Origin: Actinomycetales bacterium UBA1383
GTDB lineage: Bacteria; Actinomycetota; Actinomycetes; Actinomycetales; Actinomycetaceae
Reading direction: 5' to 3'
Length of the DNA: 31,309 nt
NCBI GenBank assembly: GCA_002305415.1
Contig: DBQX01000106.1
Coordinates: 1-31,309 of the forward strand
Shown here: positions 23,851-31,309 of the stretch, piece after piece
Layout: each line of letters opens with the position of its first letter
Numbering within the stretch: position 1 is the stretch's first letter
The notes under the pieces: model-generated
Told to the model about the DNA's origin: nothing
Databases searched by the model: none
Seen by the model: only the letters and a program-made list of their open reading frames with translations
Position numbers and translations under genes: made by a program

Positions 23851-25171
23851 ATGGCGAGGCATCGGCGCGCGGGCGTGCCGGTCGTCCTGCTGCTCCTCAC
23901 CTGCGCCCTTCTCGCCACGGGACTCGTCACCGCGGCCCGCCGACCCGTCGCCCCACCGCCCTCGCTCCTGCTCGACGGCGTCGTGCTCGAATCGCGGGGC
24001 GGCCGTACCGTGGTGGCCGCCGTGCCGCCCGGCGGCGCCCAGGAGTACCTGCCGGCCTCGCGGGTCGCCCCGGACACCGGGCTCACGAGGGTGGCGGCGG
24101 CCCAGGCGGCGTGGCTCCGCGAGGGCAGCATCCCCGGTGGGCGCTGGGAGGAGATGACGACCGGGGCCCTCCTCGACCTGCACACGCTGACCGGGGCCAC
24201 CTTCTCGTCGGGCCCTCCGGCGGCGGCGGGCGCCGTCGTCGCCGGGTGGATCCCGACCTGGCGGCTGGTGTGGCCCCGCGACGCCGCGTTCGTCGCCGTC
24301 GCGCTCGCGCGCACGGGCCACCGGGAGGACGCCGTCGCGGTCCTTGAGTTCCTGCAGGACCAGCAGCGCGCTGACGGCACGTTCGCCGCGCGCCACCTCC
24401 CGTGGGGCGGGCCGGTCGACGACGGGCGCGCGGACCAGCTCGACGCCGTCGGCTACGTGCTCTGGGCGGTGCGCCTCACCGGTGGCGATCCCCGGCTGGA
24501 CCTCCTCGTCGAACGTGCGACGGCGCGCCTCCTCGCCGTGACGTCCGGGCCGGACCCCCTGCCGCCGCCCTCGTCCGACTCGTGGGAGGTCCGAGAGGAC
24601 CGCCTCACCCTCGGCACCGCGGCCGCGACCCTGATGGGCCTCGACGCCGCCGCCGTCCTCGCCGACCCCGCGGAGGAACCACTCCTCGCACTCCGCCGCG
24701 ACGCGCTCCGCGCCCGCATCGTGGCGGAGTTCGGTCCCACCTACGCGCGCTACGCCAACCCCGTCCGGGTCGGTCCGCTCGTCCGTGCGGCAGGGTGCGG
24801 ACGCGAACGTCGCGCTCCTCCTCCCGCCGTTCGTTCCCGAGCCGTTACCCGGCGCGGAGCAGGCGTGGGCCCGGACGCTCCGCACCCTGCGCCAGCCGGC
24901 GGGTGGTCTCTCGCCGGGCGAGGGGTGGCGGAACGACGGCGTCTCGTGGACCCCGCAGACCACGCTGTTCGCCTGGGTGGCGGCCGAGAACGGCCACGAG
25001 GACGTGGCGGCCGCCCTGCTCGACTGGACGGCCGCACACCGCACCTCCTCCGGGGCGATCCCGGAGAAGGTGACCGCCTCCGGCGAGCCCCGATCCGTCG
25101 CGCCCCTCACATGGTCCGCGGCGAACGTGCTCCTCGCCGCGGACGCCCTGGACCGCCGGGCTGGGCGGTAA
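23851..25171 (+). pseudogene. GH15-like (glucoamylase-type) glycosidase, broken by a +1 frameshift
   Basis: A membrane-anchored or secreted (alpha/alpha)6-barrel glycosidase: signal/anchor helix at residues 9-27, then TWRLVWPRDAAFVAVALARTGH (W141, D144), EFLQDQQRADGTF and ADQLDAVGYVLWAV, typical of GH15 glucoamylase/trehalase-like proteins. Coding similarity in this frame runs to about 24765 (FGPTYARYANP). It continues one base out of phase as GADANVALLLPPF, WTPQTTLFAWVAAENGHEDVAAALLDW and GAIPEKVTASG...APLTWSAA to the stop at 25171. Removing one C from the CCCC run near 24758-24761 would restore a ~439-residue protein. Without correction the first frame runs on as low-complexity Arg/Pro/Gly sequence to 25230. 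It is either a real frameshift that removes the catalytic C-terminus (the base Glu in PEKV) or a sequencing error. Confidence 0.8.
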
Positions 25172-25208
25172 CGCTGCGGCCCCGCAACGTGGGCGGGACA
25201 CTGTGGGC

Positions 25209-26582
25209 ATGGCCGAGCACACCACGCTAACGTTCCTGGGTGCGGCCGGGACGGTGACCGGCTCCAAGTTCCTCGTGCAGCACGACGGGCTCCGCCTCCT
25301 GATCGACTGCGGGCTGTTCCAGGGCGAGAAGCGCTGGCGCGAGCGCAACTGGACGCCCTTCCCTGTTCCGCCCGCCACGATCGATGCCGCGATCCTCACT
25401 CATTGCCACCTCGACCACGTCGGATTCCTCCCCCGCATCGTGCGGGAGGGCTTCGGCGGCCCCGTCCACGTGACCCAGGGGACGGCCGAGCTGGCGGCCC
25501 TGGTGCTGCGGGACTCGGCCCACCTCTTCGAGCGGGACGCCGAGGACGCGCGGGCCGGCGGATGGTCGCGGCACGACCCGCCGCTGCCCCTCTACACAGT
25601 GGCCGACGCCGAGGCGGCAATCGACCGGTTCACCGCCCACGACTTCGACAGCCGGGTGGGCGTCGCCGGGACGGCGTCCGCGGGCTTCACGCGTGCCGGC
25701 CACGTGCTCGGCTCGGCGAGCGTCTCCCTCACGGTGGGCGCCGCACGCGTCCTCTTCTCGGGCGACCTGGGGCGCTCGACGCACCCGCTGCTCGCCCCTC
25801 GCGGCACGCCACCGGGGGCGCGGACGATCGTCGTGGAGTCGACCTACGGCAACCGGTCGCACCCGCCGGCCACCGGGCACGCCGCGTTGGCGGACGCGAT
25901 CCGCAGGACCGTGGACCGGGGCGGGTCGGTGCTGATCCCGGCCTTCGCGATCGACCGGACCGAGCTGGTGCTGCACGCCCTCGCCGAGCTGCTCGCGGAC
26001 GGCGCGATTCCCGCGGTGCCCGTCTATGTCAACAGCCCGATGGCGCTGGACGGCCTCGCGGTCTACCGCGGCGCGGCGGCACGCGGCGAGTTGCGGCCCG
26101 GCACCCATCCCGACGTGATCGACCTGCCCACCCTCGTGGAGGTGCGCGGTGTGGAGCAGTCGATCGCCCTCAACACGCTGCGCGAACCGTCGATCATCGT
26201 CTCCGCCTCGGGGATGGCCACCGGGGGCCGGGTGGTCCACCACCTCCGGCACATGCTGCCGGACGCGCGGAACACGGTGATCCTCACCGGCTACCAGGCG
26301 GTGGGAACGCGCGGACGGCAGCTGGTCGACGGGGCCCGGGAGATCAAGGCGCACGGCCGGTACGTCAAGGTCCGCGCCGAGATCGTGCAGGACGAGGAGT
26401 TCTCCGTGCACGCCGACGCCGACGAACTGCTCGCGTGGCTCGCGGAGCTGCCCGACCCGGAGACGGTGTACGTGGTGCACGGCGAGCCCGACGCCGCGGA
26501 GGCCTTCGCCGCACGGATCCGCTCCGAGCTCGGCTGGGTCGTCGCCGTGCCGGCCTACGGCGAGCGGGTGCGCGTCGACTGA
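25209..26582 (+). CDS. Metallo-beta-lactamase/beta-CASP RNA-processing nuclease-like protein
   Basis: A 457-residue cytoplasmic protein of the COG1236 group (archaeal/bacterial CPSF-like exonucleases). The MBL domain has FLGAAGTVTGSKFLV at the start and the metal motif THCHLDHVG (H65, H67, D69, H70). AGHVLGSASV follows near 160, FSGDLGR near 182 and VVESTYGNR near 207. The beta-CASP insertion spans about 225-390 with IPAFAIDRTELVLHAL, VNSPMA and SASGMATGGRVVHHL. The C-terminus returns to the MBL fold with EFSVHADADELLAWL and YVVHGEP. It is likely a zinc-dependent RNase. ATG 25209 is used. A GTG two codons upstream is possible. No SD is visible. It is convergent with the LytR_C gene, with only 2 bp between stops. 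Confidence 0.9.
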   Translation: MAEHTTLTFLGAAGTVTGSKFLVQHDGLRLLIDCGLFQGEKRWRERNWTPFPVPPATIDAAILTHCHLDHVGFLPRIVREGFGGPVHVTQGTAELAALVLRDSAHLFERDAEDARAGGWSRHDPPLPLYTVADAEAAIDRFTAHDFDSRVGVAGTASAGFTRAGHVLGSASVSLTVGAARVLFSGDLGRSTHPLLAPRGTPPGARTIVVESTYGNRSHPPATGHAALADAIRRTVDRGGSVLIPAFAIDRTELVLHALAELLADGAIPAVPVYVNSPMALDGLAVYRGAAARGELRPGTHPDVIDLPTLVEVRGVEQSIALNTLREPSIIVSASGMATGGRVVHHLRHMLPDARNTVILTGYQAVGTRGRQLVDGAREIKAHGRYVKVRAEIVQDEEFSVHADADELLAWLAELPDPETVYVVHGEPDAAEAFAARIRSELGWVVAVPAYGERVRVD

Positions 26583-26584
26583 CG

Positions 26585-27169
26585 CTACTCCTGGAAGTCG
26601 GTGCGCAGCACCACGGCGACCGAGTCCGTGGCGCTGGCGAGCTCGACGAGCAGGTCGATGCCCAGCTCCGCACCGATCGCCTGGGCGGTGGGCGCGAGGT
26701 CCGCGTTGTTGTAGTAGACCGTCGTCGACGTCGGCTGCGCCGCCGTGTAGTTGCCGGTGGTCACCGCGGTGAAGCCGGCCTCGCCGAGGCGGTCGGCCGT
26801 GCGGGCGGCGATCCCCGCGACGCGGGCACCATTCAGGACGACCACGGGTGCGGCGAAGTCGACGGCCTCCGCGGTGGGCGTGGGCGATGGTGTCGCCGGC
26901 GCGCTCGTGGCGGGCGCCGTGGGCGTGGCGGACTCCGTGGCGGGAGGCGTCGTCGCGGGGACGGTTGCCGACGACGTCGGGCCCGCCACGGGTTCCCCAC
27001 CGTCCTGGTTGAGCAGCGAGAGGAGGCCCCAGGCAAGCAGAGGCGCCGCGACCAGGATGACCAGATAGGGGATCAGCCGGCGAAACGGGCTCTCGACCTG
27101 GCGGTGTACCCCCTTCGGACCACGGCTGCGTGCGGCGACGTCGAACTCGTCCTCCGGGTACTGCGTCAT
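26585..27169 (-). CDS. LytR_C-domain membrane protein
   Basis: A 194-residue bitopic protein. The first ~31 residues are cytoplasmic and polar, and a transmembrane helix covers about 32-53. A Thr/Pro/Ala/Ser-rich extracytoplasmic linker (about 57-102) is followed by the LytR_C domain (about 105-190: VVVLNGARVAGIAARTADRLGEAGF and TTVYYNNADLAPTAQAIGAELG). The catalytic LytR-CpsA-Psr phosphotransferase domain is absent, so this is a stand-alone LytR_C protein, perhaps an accessory in cell-wall polymer attachment. The start ATG 27169 lies 9 bp after the DUF3263 stop, indicating an operon. This DUF3263-LytR_C order is conserved in many Actinobacteria. Confidence 0.88.
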   Translation of the reverse strand: MTQYPEDEFDVAARSRGPKGVHRQVESPFRRLIPYLVILVAAPLLAWGLLSLLNQDGGEPVAGPTSSATVPATTPPATESATPTAPATSAPATPSPTPTAEAVDFAAPVVVLNGARVAGIAARTADRLGEAGFTAVTTGNYTAAQPTSTTVYYNNADLAPTAQAIGAELGIDLLVELASATDSVAVVLRTDFQE

Positions 27170-27178
27170 GAGCCCAGA

Positions 27179-27469
27179 CTAGTGGTCGAGTACGGGCTCT
27201 CCCGCCAATCGGCGGGCGGAGCGCTCCCGGTGGCGCGCCTGGCGCATGCGGCGCAGCCTCTTGACCAGCAGCGGTTCCGCGGCGAGCGCGGCCGGGTTGT
27301 CGAGCAGCCCGTTCAGCACCTGGTAGTAGCGCGTGGCGGACATCCCGAAGAGTTCGCGGATGGCGCTCTCCTTCGCGCCCGCGTAGCGCCACCACTGCTT
27401 CTCGAACTCGAGGACCCGCGCCTCAGTCTCGGAGAGTTCCTCGTGGACGAAGGAGTGGGCCTCGGACAC
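27179..27469 (-). CDS. DUF3263-family protein
   Basis: A 96-residue actinobacterial DUF3263 protein. Conserved blocks are LSETEARVLEFEKQWWRYAGAKESAIRELFGMSATRYYQVLN and LLDNPAAL...PLLVKRLRRMRQ. The Ser-Ala-Thr-Arg-Tyr-Tyr-Gln segment sits where a helix-turn-helix recognition helix would be (resembling sigma-4-like folds), so DNA binding is plausible but unproven. The basic C-terminus (RQARHRERSARR) supports nucleic-acid contact. GTG 27469 has AGAGGAG upstream. It is followed at 9 bp by the LytR_C gene, and divergent from ung with 105 bp between starts. Confidence 0.87.
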   Translation of the reverse strand: MSEAHSFVHEELSETEARVLEFEKQWWRYAGAKESAIRELFGMSATRYYQVLNGLLDNPAALAAEPLLVKRLRRMRQARHRERSARRLAGEPVLDH

Positions 27470-27561
27470 CGCACGCTCCTCTCTTGCCGGTGGGTACAGT
27501 CTACCGGGCGAATCACACCGGTGTCATTCGCCGCCCGCGGCGGGACCCGCGCACCCCGGGG

Positions 27562-27567
27562 TATCGT
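27562..27567 (+). promoter_or_regulatory. -10-like box of ung
   Basis: TATCGT ends 7 nt before the GTG at 27575. There is no SD, so ung is probably leaderless. Confidence 0.42.
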
Positions 27568-27574
27568 CGGGAAC

Positions 27575-28249
27575 GTGGGCCTGGCAGGGGTGATGCACGA
27601 GTCGTGGGCGGCGGCCATGGCCCCCGTCGAGGAGCAGATCCACGCGATGGGGGACATGCTCCGCGCCGAGCTGCGGGAGGGCCGCGGGTACCTGCCCGCC
27701 GGGACGGACGTGTTCCGCGCGTTCACCTACCCGCTCGACGCGGTGAAGGTGCTCATCGTGGGCCAGGACCCCTACCCCACCCCGGGCCACCCCATGGGGC
27801 TGTCCTTCTCGGTGCAGCCCCAGGTGCGCCCGATCCCGCGCTCCCTCTCCAACATCTACCGCGAACTCCACGACGACCTCGGCCACCCGCCGGCCGGCCA
27901 CGGTGACCTCACGAGGTGGTGCGAGGAGGGCGTCATGCTCCTCAACCGTGTCCTCACCGTGAGGCCCGGCTCGCCGGCGTCCCACCGTGGTCGCGGCTGG
28001 GAGGCCATCACGGACCACGCCATCGCCGTCCTCGTGGCGCGGGAGCGTCCCCTGGTGGCGATCCTCTGGGGTCGCGACGCGCAGACGCTGCGGCCGGCGC
28101 TGGGGGCGACGCCGGTGATCGCCTCCGCACACCCGTCCCCCCTCTCCGCGTCGTCGGGGTTCTTCGGCTCGCGGCCCTTCTCGCGGACCAACGCCCTGCT
28201 CGCCGAGCAGGGAACCAGCCCCGTGGACTGGCGGCTCGCCGCGGGGTGA
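27575..28249 (+). CDS. ung: Uracil-DNA glycosylase, family 1
   Basis: Excises uracil from DNA as the first step of base-excision repair, which matters in a GC-rich genome prone to cytosine deamination. The 224-residue sequence follows mycobacterial Ung throughout. The water-activating motif GQDPYPTPGHPMGLSFSV holds D65. GVMLLNRVLTVRPGSPASHRGRGWE binds uracil. VAILWGRDA and HPSPLSASSGFFGSRPFSRTN (H186 and the minor-groove loop) complete the site. It is choosable from GTG 27575, with TATCGT 7 nt upstream. GTG 27590 and ATG 27593 are inner alternatives. Its stop is 1 bp from the convergent DAHP synthase stop. Confidence 0.95.
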   Translation: MGLAGVMHESWAAAMAPVEEQIHAMGDMLRAELREGRGYLPAGTDVFRAFTYPLDAVKVLIVGQDPYPTPGHPMGLSFSVQPQVRPIPRSLSNIYRELHDDLGHPPAGHGDLTRWCEEGVMLLNRVLTVRPGSPASHRGRGWEAITDHAIAVLVARERPLVAILWGRDAQTLRPALGATPVIASAHPSPLSASSGFFGSRPFSRTNALLAEQGTSPVDWRLAAG

Positions 28250-28250
28250 T

Positions 28251-29594
28251 TCAGTCCCGGAGCATCTCCGCGACGGCGAAGGCCATCTCCAGGGCTTGCT
28301 GGTGGTTCAGCCGCGGGTCGACGAGTGTCTCGTACCGGTCGGCCAGGTGGTCGTCCTCGAGATGCTCCGCCCCGCCCAGCACCTCCGTCACGTCGTCCCC
28401 GGTGAGTTCCACGTGGATACCCCCGGGGATGGTGCCGACCTGGTCGTGCGACTCGAAGAATCCCTTGACCTCGTCGAGGATCGTGGAGAACTGGCGCGTC
28501 TTGTAGCCGGTCGACGAGACGATCGTGTTGCCGTGCATGGGGTCGCAGATCCACGTGACCGGCACGCCGTGGGCCTGAACGGCCTCGAGGAGCGGAGGAA
28601 GCACCTCGCGGACGCGGCCGGCACCCATCCGGGTGATGAAGGACAACCGCCCCTCCCGGCCGTCGGGGTTCAGGACGTCGATGAGGGCGCGGACGTCGTC
28701 GGCCGTGGTGCCGGGGCCGAGCTTGCACCCGATGGGGTTCTGCACGTGCGAGAGCAGGTCGGCGTGCGCGCCCCCCGGCTGCCGGGTGCGCTCCCCGATC
28801 CAGAGGAAGTGCGCGGACGTGTCGTAGGCGAGCCCGGTGCGCGAGTCGATCCGGGTCATGGCGCGTTCGTAGTCCATGAGGAGCGCCTCGTGGGCGGAGT
28901 AGAAGTCGACCGTCTTGATGGCGTCGAAGTCCACGCCCGCGGCTCCCATGAAACGCACCGCGCGGTCGATCTCGGCGGCGAGCACCTCGTACCGGGAGTA
29001 GGCGGGGTTGCGCATGAAGCCCTTGTTCCACTCATGCACGCGGCGCAGGTCGGCGAAGCCACCGTAGGTGAACGCCCGGATGAGGTTGAGGGCGGCGGCG
29101 GAGGCGTGGTAGGCGCGCAGCAGCCGCTGGGGGTCGGGCGTGCGGGCGGCGAGCGTGAACTCGTGGCCGTTGACGGCGTCGCCGCGGAACGCCGGCAGTT
29201 CGACGCCGTCGCGCACCTCGGTGTCCGACGAGCGCGGCTTGGCGTACTGGCCGGCCATGCGCCCCATCTTGACGATCGGCAGGGACGCGCCGTAGGTGAG
29301 GACCACGGCCATCTGGAGGATCGTCATCACCTTGTGGCGGATGCGGTCGGCCGTGTTCGCGGCGAACGACTCCGCGCAGTCCCCGCCCTGCAGGACGAAG
29401 GCCTCGCCGCGGCCCGCCGCGGCCATCCTGAGGGTGAGGGCGTCCGCCTCCCCGGCGAACACGAGAGGAGGGGACGCGGCGATCTCCGCGACCGCCCGGC
29501 GCAGCGCCTCCGGATCGGGCCAGCGTGGCTGCTGCACCACGGGCAGTTCGCGCCAGTGGTCCAGGGCCCGCAGCAACTGTGGATCGGCTTCCAC
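28251..29594 (-). CDS. aroG: 3-deoxy-7-phosphoheptulonate (DAHP) synthase, class II
   Basis: Condenses phosphoenolpyruvate and erythrose 4-phosphate to DAHP, the entry step of the shikimate pathway. The 447-residue sequence is the plant/mycobacterial class II type: GGDCAESFA with the metal-binding Cys, the KMGRMAGQYAKPRS motif, RVHEWNKGF, SAHEALLMDYE, HFLWIGERTRQ, the PEP-site region NPIGCKLGP, ITRMGAGRVREVLPPLL, CDPMHGNT and GGIHVELTGDDVTEVLGGAEH. Allosteric Phe/Tyr/Trp inhibition is known for this class. The N-terminus is short. GTG 29594 with GGGAGGAC upstream is the start. It consumes erythrose 4-phosphate, a pentose-phosphate intermediate shared with the Calvin cycle, though no direct link to the cbb operon is shown. 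Confidence 0.95.
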   Translation of the reverse strand: MEADPQLLRALDHWRELPVVQQPRWPDPEALRRAVAEIAASPPLVFAGEADALTLRMAAAGRGEAFVLQGGDCAESFAANTADRIRHKVMTILQMAVVLTYGASLPIVKMGRMAGQYAKPRSSDTEVRDGVELPAFRGDAVNGHEFTLAARTPDPQRLLRAYHASAAALNLIRAFTYGGFADLRRVHEWNKGFMRNPAYSRYEVLAAEIDRAVRFMGAAGVDFDAIKTVDFYSAHEALLMDYERAMTRIDSRTGLAYDTSAHFLWIGERTRQPGGAHADLLSHVQNPIGCKLGPGTTADDVRALIDVLNPDGREGRLSFITRMGAGRVREVLPPLLEAVQAHGVPVTWICDPMHGNTIVSSTGYKTRQFSTILDEVKGFFESHDQVGTIPGGIHVELTGDDVTEVLGGAEHLEDDHLADRYETLVDPRLNHQQALEMAFAVAEMLRD

Positions 29595-29616
29595 TCAGTC
29601 CTCCCGGTCGTGCCAG

Positions 29617-29689
29617 AGCCACCTATCGGATTCGAACCGATGACCGTCCGCTTACAAGGCGGGTGCTCTGCCAGCTGAGCTAAGGTGGC
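29617..29689 (-). tRNA. tRNA-Thr (anticodon TGT)
   Basis: A 73-nt cloverleaf on the minus strand: acceptor GCCACCT/AGGTGGC, D arm GCTC/GAGC, anticodon loop CTTGTAA (anticodon TGT, threonine ACA/ACG), and T arm ATCGG-TTCGAAT-CCGAT. The anticodon stem CCCGC/GCGGA has a C27-A43 mismatch. The discriminator base is T. CCA is not encoded. Confidence 0.93.
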
Positions 29690-29691
29690 GC

Positions 29692-29715
29692 CGCCGCGCG
29701 TACGCAGCCGCGGCG
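29692..29715 (-). terminator. Possible hairpin between dsbA-like gene and tRNA-Thr
   Basis: 7-bp arms CGCCGCG and CGCGGCG around a 10-nt loop, 25 bp after the DsbA-like stop and 2 bp before the tRNA 5' end. It is a weak candidate terminator and could also be chance in GC-rich DNA. Confidence 0.3.
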
Positions 29716-29740
29716 TGGTGCCGCCGTCCAATCGTAACGG

Positions 29741-30568
29741 TCAGCCGGCCGCTCCCTGGACCTCGTCCAGCAGGGCGCCCGCCTCGGGCCAGCCGGTGAA
29801 CTCCTCACCGTCCACGAGGATGGTCGGGGTGCCCTCGAAGCCGTCACGGCCGAACTGGCGCGTTGTGGCGGCGACCCAGTCGGAGAAGTCACGGTCCGCG
29901 AAGCTGTCGACCACCTCCTGCGGGACACCCAGCTCGGACGCCGCCGCCTGGATCTCCGCGAGCGTGGGCTCGGTGACCGCGCTCGCGCCGCTGTCCACCG
30001 CGGACTGGACCGCTGCGTCGTACAGGGCGAACAGCCGCTCGGAGAAGGCGAGGAACTGGGCGGGCGCACGATCGGCCACCGTGGCCGCGGCGTTGGCCGC
30101 CTGCCCCGAGTACCCGGAGTAGTCCCCGGACCGGTCGAGGATCGAGACCGGGTGGAACCAGATGGTGGCGGCACCCTCCTGGGCCAGCGTCCTCAGGTCG
30201 GCGGCGTTGACCTGCTCGAACTGGCTGCAGAAGGAGCAGGTGTAGTCGAGGTAGACCCGCACCTCACGGGCGCCGTCCACGTCCTCGTTGGTCGTGCCGG
30301 CCTCCAGCGACGCCCCCACGGGGATACCGCCGCGCAGATCGGACCCGGCGGGCCGCGCGACGCCGTCGAGCGCGGACCGGTTGCCCGAGGAGACGATCGC
30401 CCACACGAGGGCGACGACGACGACGACCGCGACCACCAGGCCCGCGATGAGGAGCATGCGGTTGCGCTTCTCGCGCCGCTCCTGGGCCTCCCGCAGCCGG
30501 CGGGCCTCCTCCCGGGCCGCCTCGCGCCGCTGCTGCTTTGTCAGGCGGGTGCCGTCAGCTGTAGTCAT
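29741..30568 (-). CDS. Membrane-anchored DsbA-like thioredoxin-fold protein
   Basis: A 275-residue extracytoplasmic disulfide oxidoreductase. Residues 1-37 are a highly charged cytoplasmic helix (KQQRREAAREEARRLREAQERREK). A transmembrane anchor follows at about 38-60. The thioredoxin_4/DsbA domain covers about 100-272, with active-site C111-S-F-C114 (YTCSFCSQF) and cis-Pro loop GTPTILVDG near 255. The helical insert between them (about 140-230) is the DsbA signature. It is predicted to form disulfides in secreted proteins, possibly with a VKOR partner not seen here. ATG 30568 with AGGAGC upstream is used. An in-frame start eight codons upstream is less likely. Confidence 0.9.
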   Translation of the reverse strand: MTTADGTRLTKQQRREAAREEARRLREAQERREKRNRMLLIAGLVVAVVVVVALVWAIVSSGNRSALDGVARPAGSDLRGGIPVGASLEAGTTNEDVDGAREVRVYLDYTCSFCSQFEQVNAADLRTLAQEGAATIWFHPVSILDRSGDYSGYSGQAANAAATVADRAPAQFLAFSERLFALYDAAVQSAVDSGASAVTEPTLAEIQAAASELGVPQEVVDSFADRDFSDWVAATTRQFGRDGFEGTPTILVDGEEFTGWPEAGALLDEVQGAAG

Positions 30569-30636
30569 CCGTGCTCCTGGTCCGTGGGTCAAGCGACAAC
30601 ACTACTGTCCGGTGTGCCGGGGCGGTGAGGCAAGTC

Positions 30637-31309
30637 TCAGCCGATGGTGGGCCCGGTGAGTGGCTCCCATGTCGGCTCCGGCAGCGCACCGGTCAGCACG
30701 GCGATCACGAAGGCGAGGCCGAAGAGGACACAGAGCGCGGTGAGGACCCCGCGCATGGTGGGGTACGGCAGGACGGTCGCGACCATCGCACGGGCGCCCT
30801 CGCGCTGGACCGCCCCTCCCGGTCCGAACCACGCCACGAGCACGAAGAGCGCCGCACTGCCCCACAGGAGGACGTTCTCGCGCACCTGCCCCCACGCGCC
30901 GAGCGACTCAGGCGTGAGGACGAACGACCCGAGCTGGAGCGCGATCCAGGCGGAACCGCCCGCGACAACCAGGAGGAACGCGGTCACCAGCGCCGCCCGG
31001 ACGAGGAACCACGGGCTGGCCGCGGCGGCACGCGCCGCGTCGCCCCGCCGGACCCCCCGGCGGTAACGCTGCAGTCGCATCCACCGGCTCGCGTGGCCCA
31101 CGGTGCCGCTGAGAAGGAGGAGTCCCGTGACCAGCAGCAGCACCACGCCGGGCCACGTCCCGGCGGCAGCGACGGCGAACCAGCCGACGGCCGCGATGAC
31201 CCCGGGCCGCGGCGGCGCCGGCATCGCCCAGGCAGGGGCCGGGGAGGGCTCGGCGCCCGCCCCGGGCCACGGCGCCGACGGCGCGGGCCGGGGCGCCGGC
31301 CAGTGTTGC
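30637..31309 (-). CDS. Multi-pass membrane protein of unknown function, 5' end beyond the window
   Basis: The frame is open to the right edge of the window, so the N-terminus is missing. The visible part begins with a Pro/Ala-rich cytoplasmic-like stretch (PAPRPAPSAPWPGAG), continues through the ATG at 31224, and then has about five hydrophobic helices. Between helices 2 and 3 is a basic loop (RWMRLQRYRRGVRRGD). The C-terminus is short (EPTWEPLTGPTIG). I do not recognise a family. A Pro-rich N-terminus plus several helices is common among actinobacterial membrane proteins of unknown role. It is followed at 68 bp by the DsbA-like gene on the same strand. Confidence 0.7.
   Translation of the reverse strand, partial: QHWPAPRPAPSAPWPGAGAEPSPAPAWAMPAPPRPGVIAAVGWFAVAAAGTWPGVVLLLVTGLLLLSGTVGHASRWMRLQRYRRGVRRGDAARAAAASPWFLVRAALVTAFLLVVAGGSAWIALQLGSFVLTPESLGAWGQVRENVLLWGSAALFVLVAWFGPGGAVQREGARAMVATVLPYPTMRGVLTALCVLFGLAFVIAVLTGALPEPTWEPLTGPTIG

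Noticed and set aside
23851..25230. The uncorrected frame as an intact 460-residue glycosidase
   Set aside because: After about residue 305 it becomes Arg/Pro/Gly low-complexity sequence. The conserved C-terminal blocks are in the neighbouring frame.
25227..27395. A 722-codon minus-strand frame across the beta-CASP and LytR_C genes
   Set aside because: It shows no domain pattern. The plus-strand MBL protein, and the LytR_C gene in a different minus-strand frame, are well supported.

Overview
The window is a contiguous piece of a high-GC Actinomycetota chromosome. This rests on very high GC, frequent GTG starts, the actinobacterial SerC and DAHP synthase types, DUF3027, DUF3263 and DUF2530 proteins, a WXG100 protein, a DtxR/IdeR repressor, and groEL under CIRCE control without an adjacent groES. 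I cannot name the genus. I saw no insertion sequence, integrase, phage gene or CRISPR array. Many genes look leaderless: a -10-like hexamer sits 6-7 nt before the GTG or ATG and there is no Shine-Dalgarno (SD) sequence.

1-7.2 kb: a partial tRNA-Arg, ornithine aminotransferase (rocD), a tandem universal stress protein, and a secreted NlpC/P60 hydrolase behind a c-di-AMP (ydaO-type) riboswitch with MtrA-like repeats upstream. Then come a DtxR/IdeR repressor divergent from serC, and a translationally coupled marR-MFS exporter pair. 7.3-11.2 kb: an NCS2/AzgA purine permease, a DUF2530 membrane protein, the csp-DUF3027 pair and a class I glutamine amidotransferase. 11.2-16.9 kb: a TPM-domain membrane protein with pspA (envelope stress), a NYN-domain nuclease-like protein and an OmpR-type two-component system.

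16.9-20.4 kb is the most unusual part. It is a compact Calvin-cycle operon: form II RuBisCO (cbbM), a CbbF-like class I fructose-bisphosphatase homologue, and proteobacterial-type phosphoribulokinase (cbbP). RuBisCO and PRK keep all their catalytic residues. The FBPase homologue has lost essentially its whole metal and substrate site and looks like a pseudoenzyme. The operon has a palindromic operator-like site and a long, hairpin-rich leader, but no cbbR beside it. Other Calvin-cycle genes are absent from the window, so Ru5P to RuBP to 3-phosphoglycerate is the only complete route encoded here.

20.4-31.3 kb: an HD-type hydrolase with a disordered tail behind a palindrome centred on its -10 box, an orphan WXG100 protein, groEL with two CIRCE operators, and a GH15-like glycosidase broken by a +1 frameshift. 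These are followed by a beta-CASP metallo-beta-lactamase nuclease, a LytR_C membrane protein, a DUF3263 protein, uracil-DNA glycosylase, class II DAHP synthase, tRNA-Thr, a membrane-anchored DsbA-like protein and a truncated multi-pass membrane protein at the right edge.
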